From Chloroflexota bacterium (lineage in GTDB: Bacteria > Chloroflexota > Dormibacteria > Dormibacterales > Dormibacteraceae): a stretch of DNA of 64,000 nucleotides. A model generated the notes under the pieces. The model was not told the DNA's origin. It did no database searches and worked only from the letters and a program-made list of their open reading frames with translations. Numbering within the stretch: the first letter of the stretch is position 1; every line of letters begins with the position of its first letter. The stretch is taken from positions 1 to 64,000 of the forward strand of contig VBIW01000052.1 of the NCBI GenBank assembly GCA_005880915.1. The letters run 5' to 3'. Positions 63,201-64,000 of this stretch are shown here, piece by piece. The translations under genes and the position numbers were made by a program.

Positions 63201-64000
63201 ATGATCGTCGACGCTCATCTCGACATCGGCTGGAACGCGATCTCAGCGGGCCGGGGCTTCCTCGGGGCGCCGGCGTCCGGCTACCTCGTCAGCCGGGCTT
63301 CTCTTGTCGGGGCGGGCGTCGGCCTGGTGTTCGCGACTCTCTACACCGCGCCTGCCCGGGCGGGTCGCTCGATGCGCACCCGGTTCGTCTACGAGAACGC
63401 CCACGAGGCAAACCTGATGGCCACCGCCCAGGTCAACTACTACCGGTCGTGCGAGCTGCAGCTGATCCGCGACCGCGCTGGGCTCGCCGCCTACGCAGGG
63501 GGCTGGAGGAAGGGCAAGGTCGCGGCGGTGCTGCTGATGGAGGGGGCTGACCCGATCGAGACGCCCGCTCAGCTCGGCGCCTGGACCGACCGTGGGGTGC
63601 GCATCATCGGACCGGCCTGGGGCGCGACGCGGTACAGCGGCGGCACCGGGGCGCCGGGCGGGCTGACCGATCTGGGCCGGCAGCTGCTGAAGGCGATGCG
63701 CCGCAAGCACGTCATCCTCGACCTGAGCCACATGGCCGACCAGGCGGTGGCGGACGCGTTCAGCATGTGGCGCGGTCCGATCATGGCCTCGCACAGCAAC
63801 GCGCGCGCGATCGTGCACGGCGACCGCCAGCTGACCGACGAGTCGGTGGCCGAGATCGCGCGCAGGGGCGGCGTCGTCGGAGTGAGCTTCTACAGCCACC
63901 ACCTGCGGTCGTCGGGCCGCGCGACACTGAACGACGTGGTGAAGCACCTCGTCCACCACGCACATGCCGCTGGTGGCCCGGAGCATGTGGCCCTCGGCAC
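63201..64000 (+). CDS. Membrane dipeptidase (M19, renal dipeptidase family), 3-prime truncated by window
   Basis: The frame is open from ATG 63201 to the window end (266 codons), with no stop. MIVDAHLDIGWN has the H-x-D zinc motif, LLMEGADP the bridging Glu, and ILDLSHM and MASHSNAR the His ligands of the M19 family. These enzymes cleave dipeptides, often with D-residues. The rest of the gene (families are about 330-400 residues) lies beyond the window. It is divergent from marR and close to its operator. Confidence 0.9.
   Translation, partial: MIVDAHLDIGWNAISAGRGFLGAPASGYLVSRASLVGAGVGLVFATLYTAPARAGRSMRTRFVYENAHEANLMATAQVNYYRSCELQLIRDRAGLAAYAGGWRKGKVAAVLLMEGADPIETPAQLGAWTDRGVRIIGPAWGATRYSGGTGAPGGLTDLGRQLLKAMRRKHVILDLSHMADQAVADAFSMWRGPIMASHSNARAIVHGDRQLTDESVAEIARRGGVVGVSFYSHHLRSSGRATLNDVVKHLVHHAHAAGGPEHVALG

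Noticed and set aside
1..64000. tRNA, rRNA, insertion sequences, prophage genes, toxin-antitoxin or defence systems
   Set aside because: I looked for these on both strands and saw no cloverleaf sequence, rRNA motif, transposase or integrase domain, or defence gene.

Overview
This is a gene-dense, strongly GC-rich bacterial chromosome segment with about 75 protein genes, almost no intergenic space, and no rRNA, tRNA, CRISPR, prophage or transposase gene that I can see. The gene set points to an aerobic heterotroph of the Terrabacteria: a system I cytochrome c maturation (ccm) operon, several acyl-CoA dehydrogenases, coenzyme-B12 mutases, a deazaflavin (F420-type) oxidoreductase, DUF4190/DUF4013/RDD membrane proteins with proline-rich tails, and a Chloroflexota-style zinc-ribbon protein. 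I infer a soil Chloroflexota/Dormibacterota-like organism. No marker in the window settles the phylum.

Layout. 1-5.1 kb: small unknown genes, an AMACR-like racemase, coaE, a FixC-like flavoprotein and an alpha/beta hydrolase. 5.1-10 kb: a membrane-anchored sulfite-oxidase-like enzyme, divergent from a large S9 peptidase fused to an FHA domain. 10-19.4 kb: a MOSC protein, SCP2-like proteins and a carbon-catabolic run (3-hydroxyacyl-CoA dehydrogenase, methylmalonyl-CoA epimerase, methylmalonyl-CoA mutase, acyl-CoA carboxylase beta subunit, sucCD). 19.4-26.9 kb: three acyl-CoA dehydrogenases, a YVTN propeller protein and small membrane proteins. 26.9-31.8 kb: an LCP protein, then a MeaB GTPase, an isobutyryl-CoA-type mutase and a B12 subunit. 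31.9-35.5 kb: RDD, L25, MscS, an NDK-like protein and RarA. 35.5-44.4 kb: a long operon from a zinc-ribbon/degenerate GGDEF protein through a phosphatase, a beta-glucosidase and ccm genes (tlpA-ccmE-ccmF-small protein-ccmA-ccmB-ccmC-ccmD) to a ferredoxin-reductase-like enzyme. 44.4-64 kb: Nudix, ZIP/DtxR pair, MscL, dehydrogenases, M23 peptidase, acyl reductase-HAD fusion, LarA-like protein, two paralogous lipoproteins, PlsC, DDN, DUF1028, IF-1, cyclase, C39-like protein, zinc ribbon, MFS/MarR pair, and a dipeptidase cut by the window end.

How the genes fit together. Acyl-CoA dehydrogenases, the hydroxyacyl-CoA dehydrogenase, the carboxylase, epimerase, Tyr/Arg-type mutase and sucCD make a route from branched or odd-chain acyl-CoA through methylmalonyl-CoA to succinate. 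The second mutase has the Phe80/Gln198 pair of isobutyryl-CoA mutase and sits with a MeaB chaperone and the only B12 subunit in the window.

Expression signals are unusual and consistent. Within operons, 16 junctions use a four-base overlap of start and TGA stop (ATGA, GTGA, TTGA, and probably CTGA). Several units show a TANNNT-like box 8-10 bases before the start codon, suggesting leaderless mRNA. Three convergent pairs share both stop codons in one CTAG.

Two dispersed repeat families stand out. One (two copies, 38936-39171 and 53362-53552) has a conserved core but outer arms that differ between copies while staying self-complementary. The other is a GC-hairpin family centred on CTCCCC/GGGGAG at five gene boundaries. 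At some of these it supplies the ribosome binding site and start codon, and at others it is translated as part of the protein.
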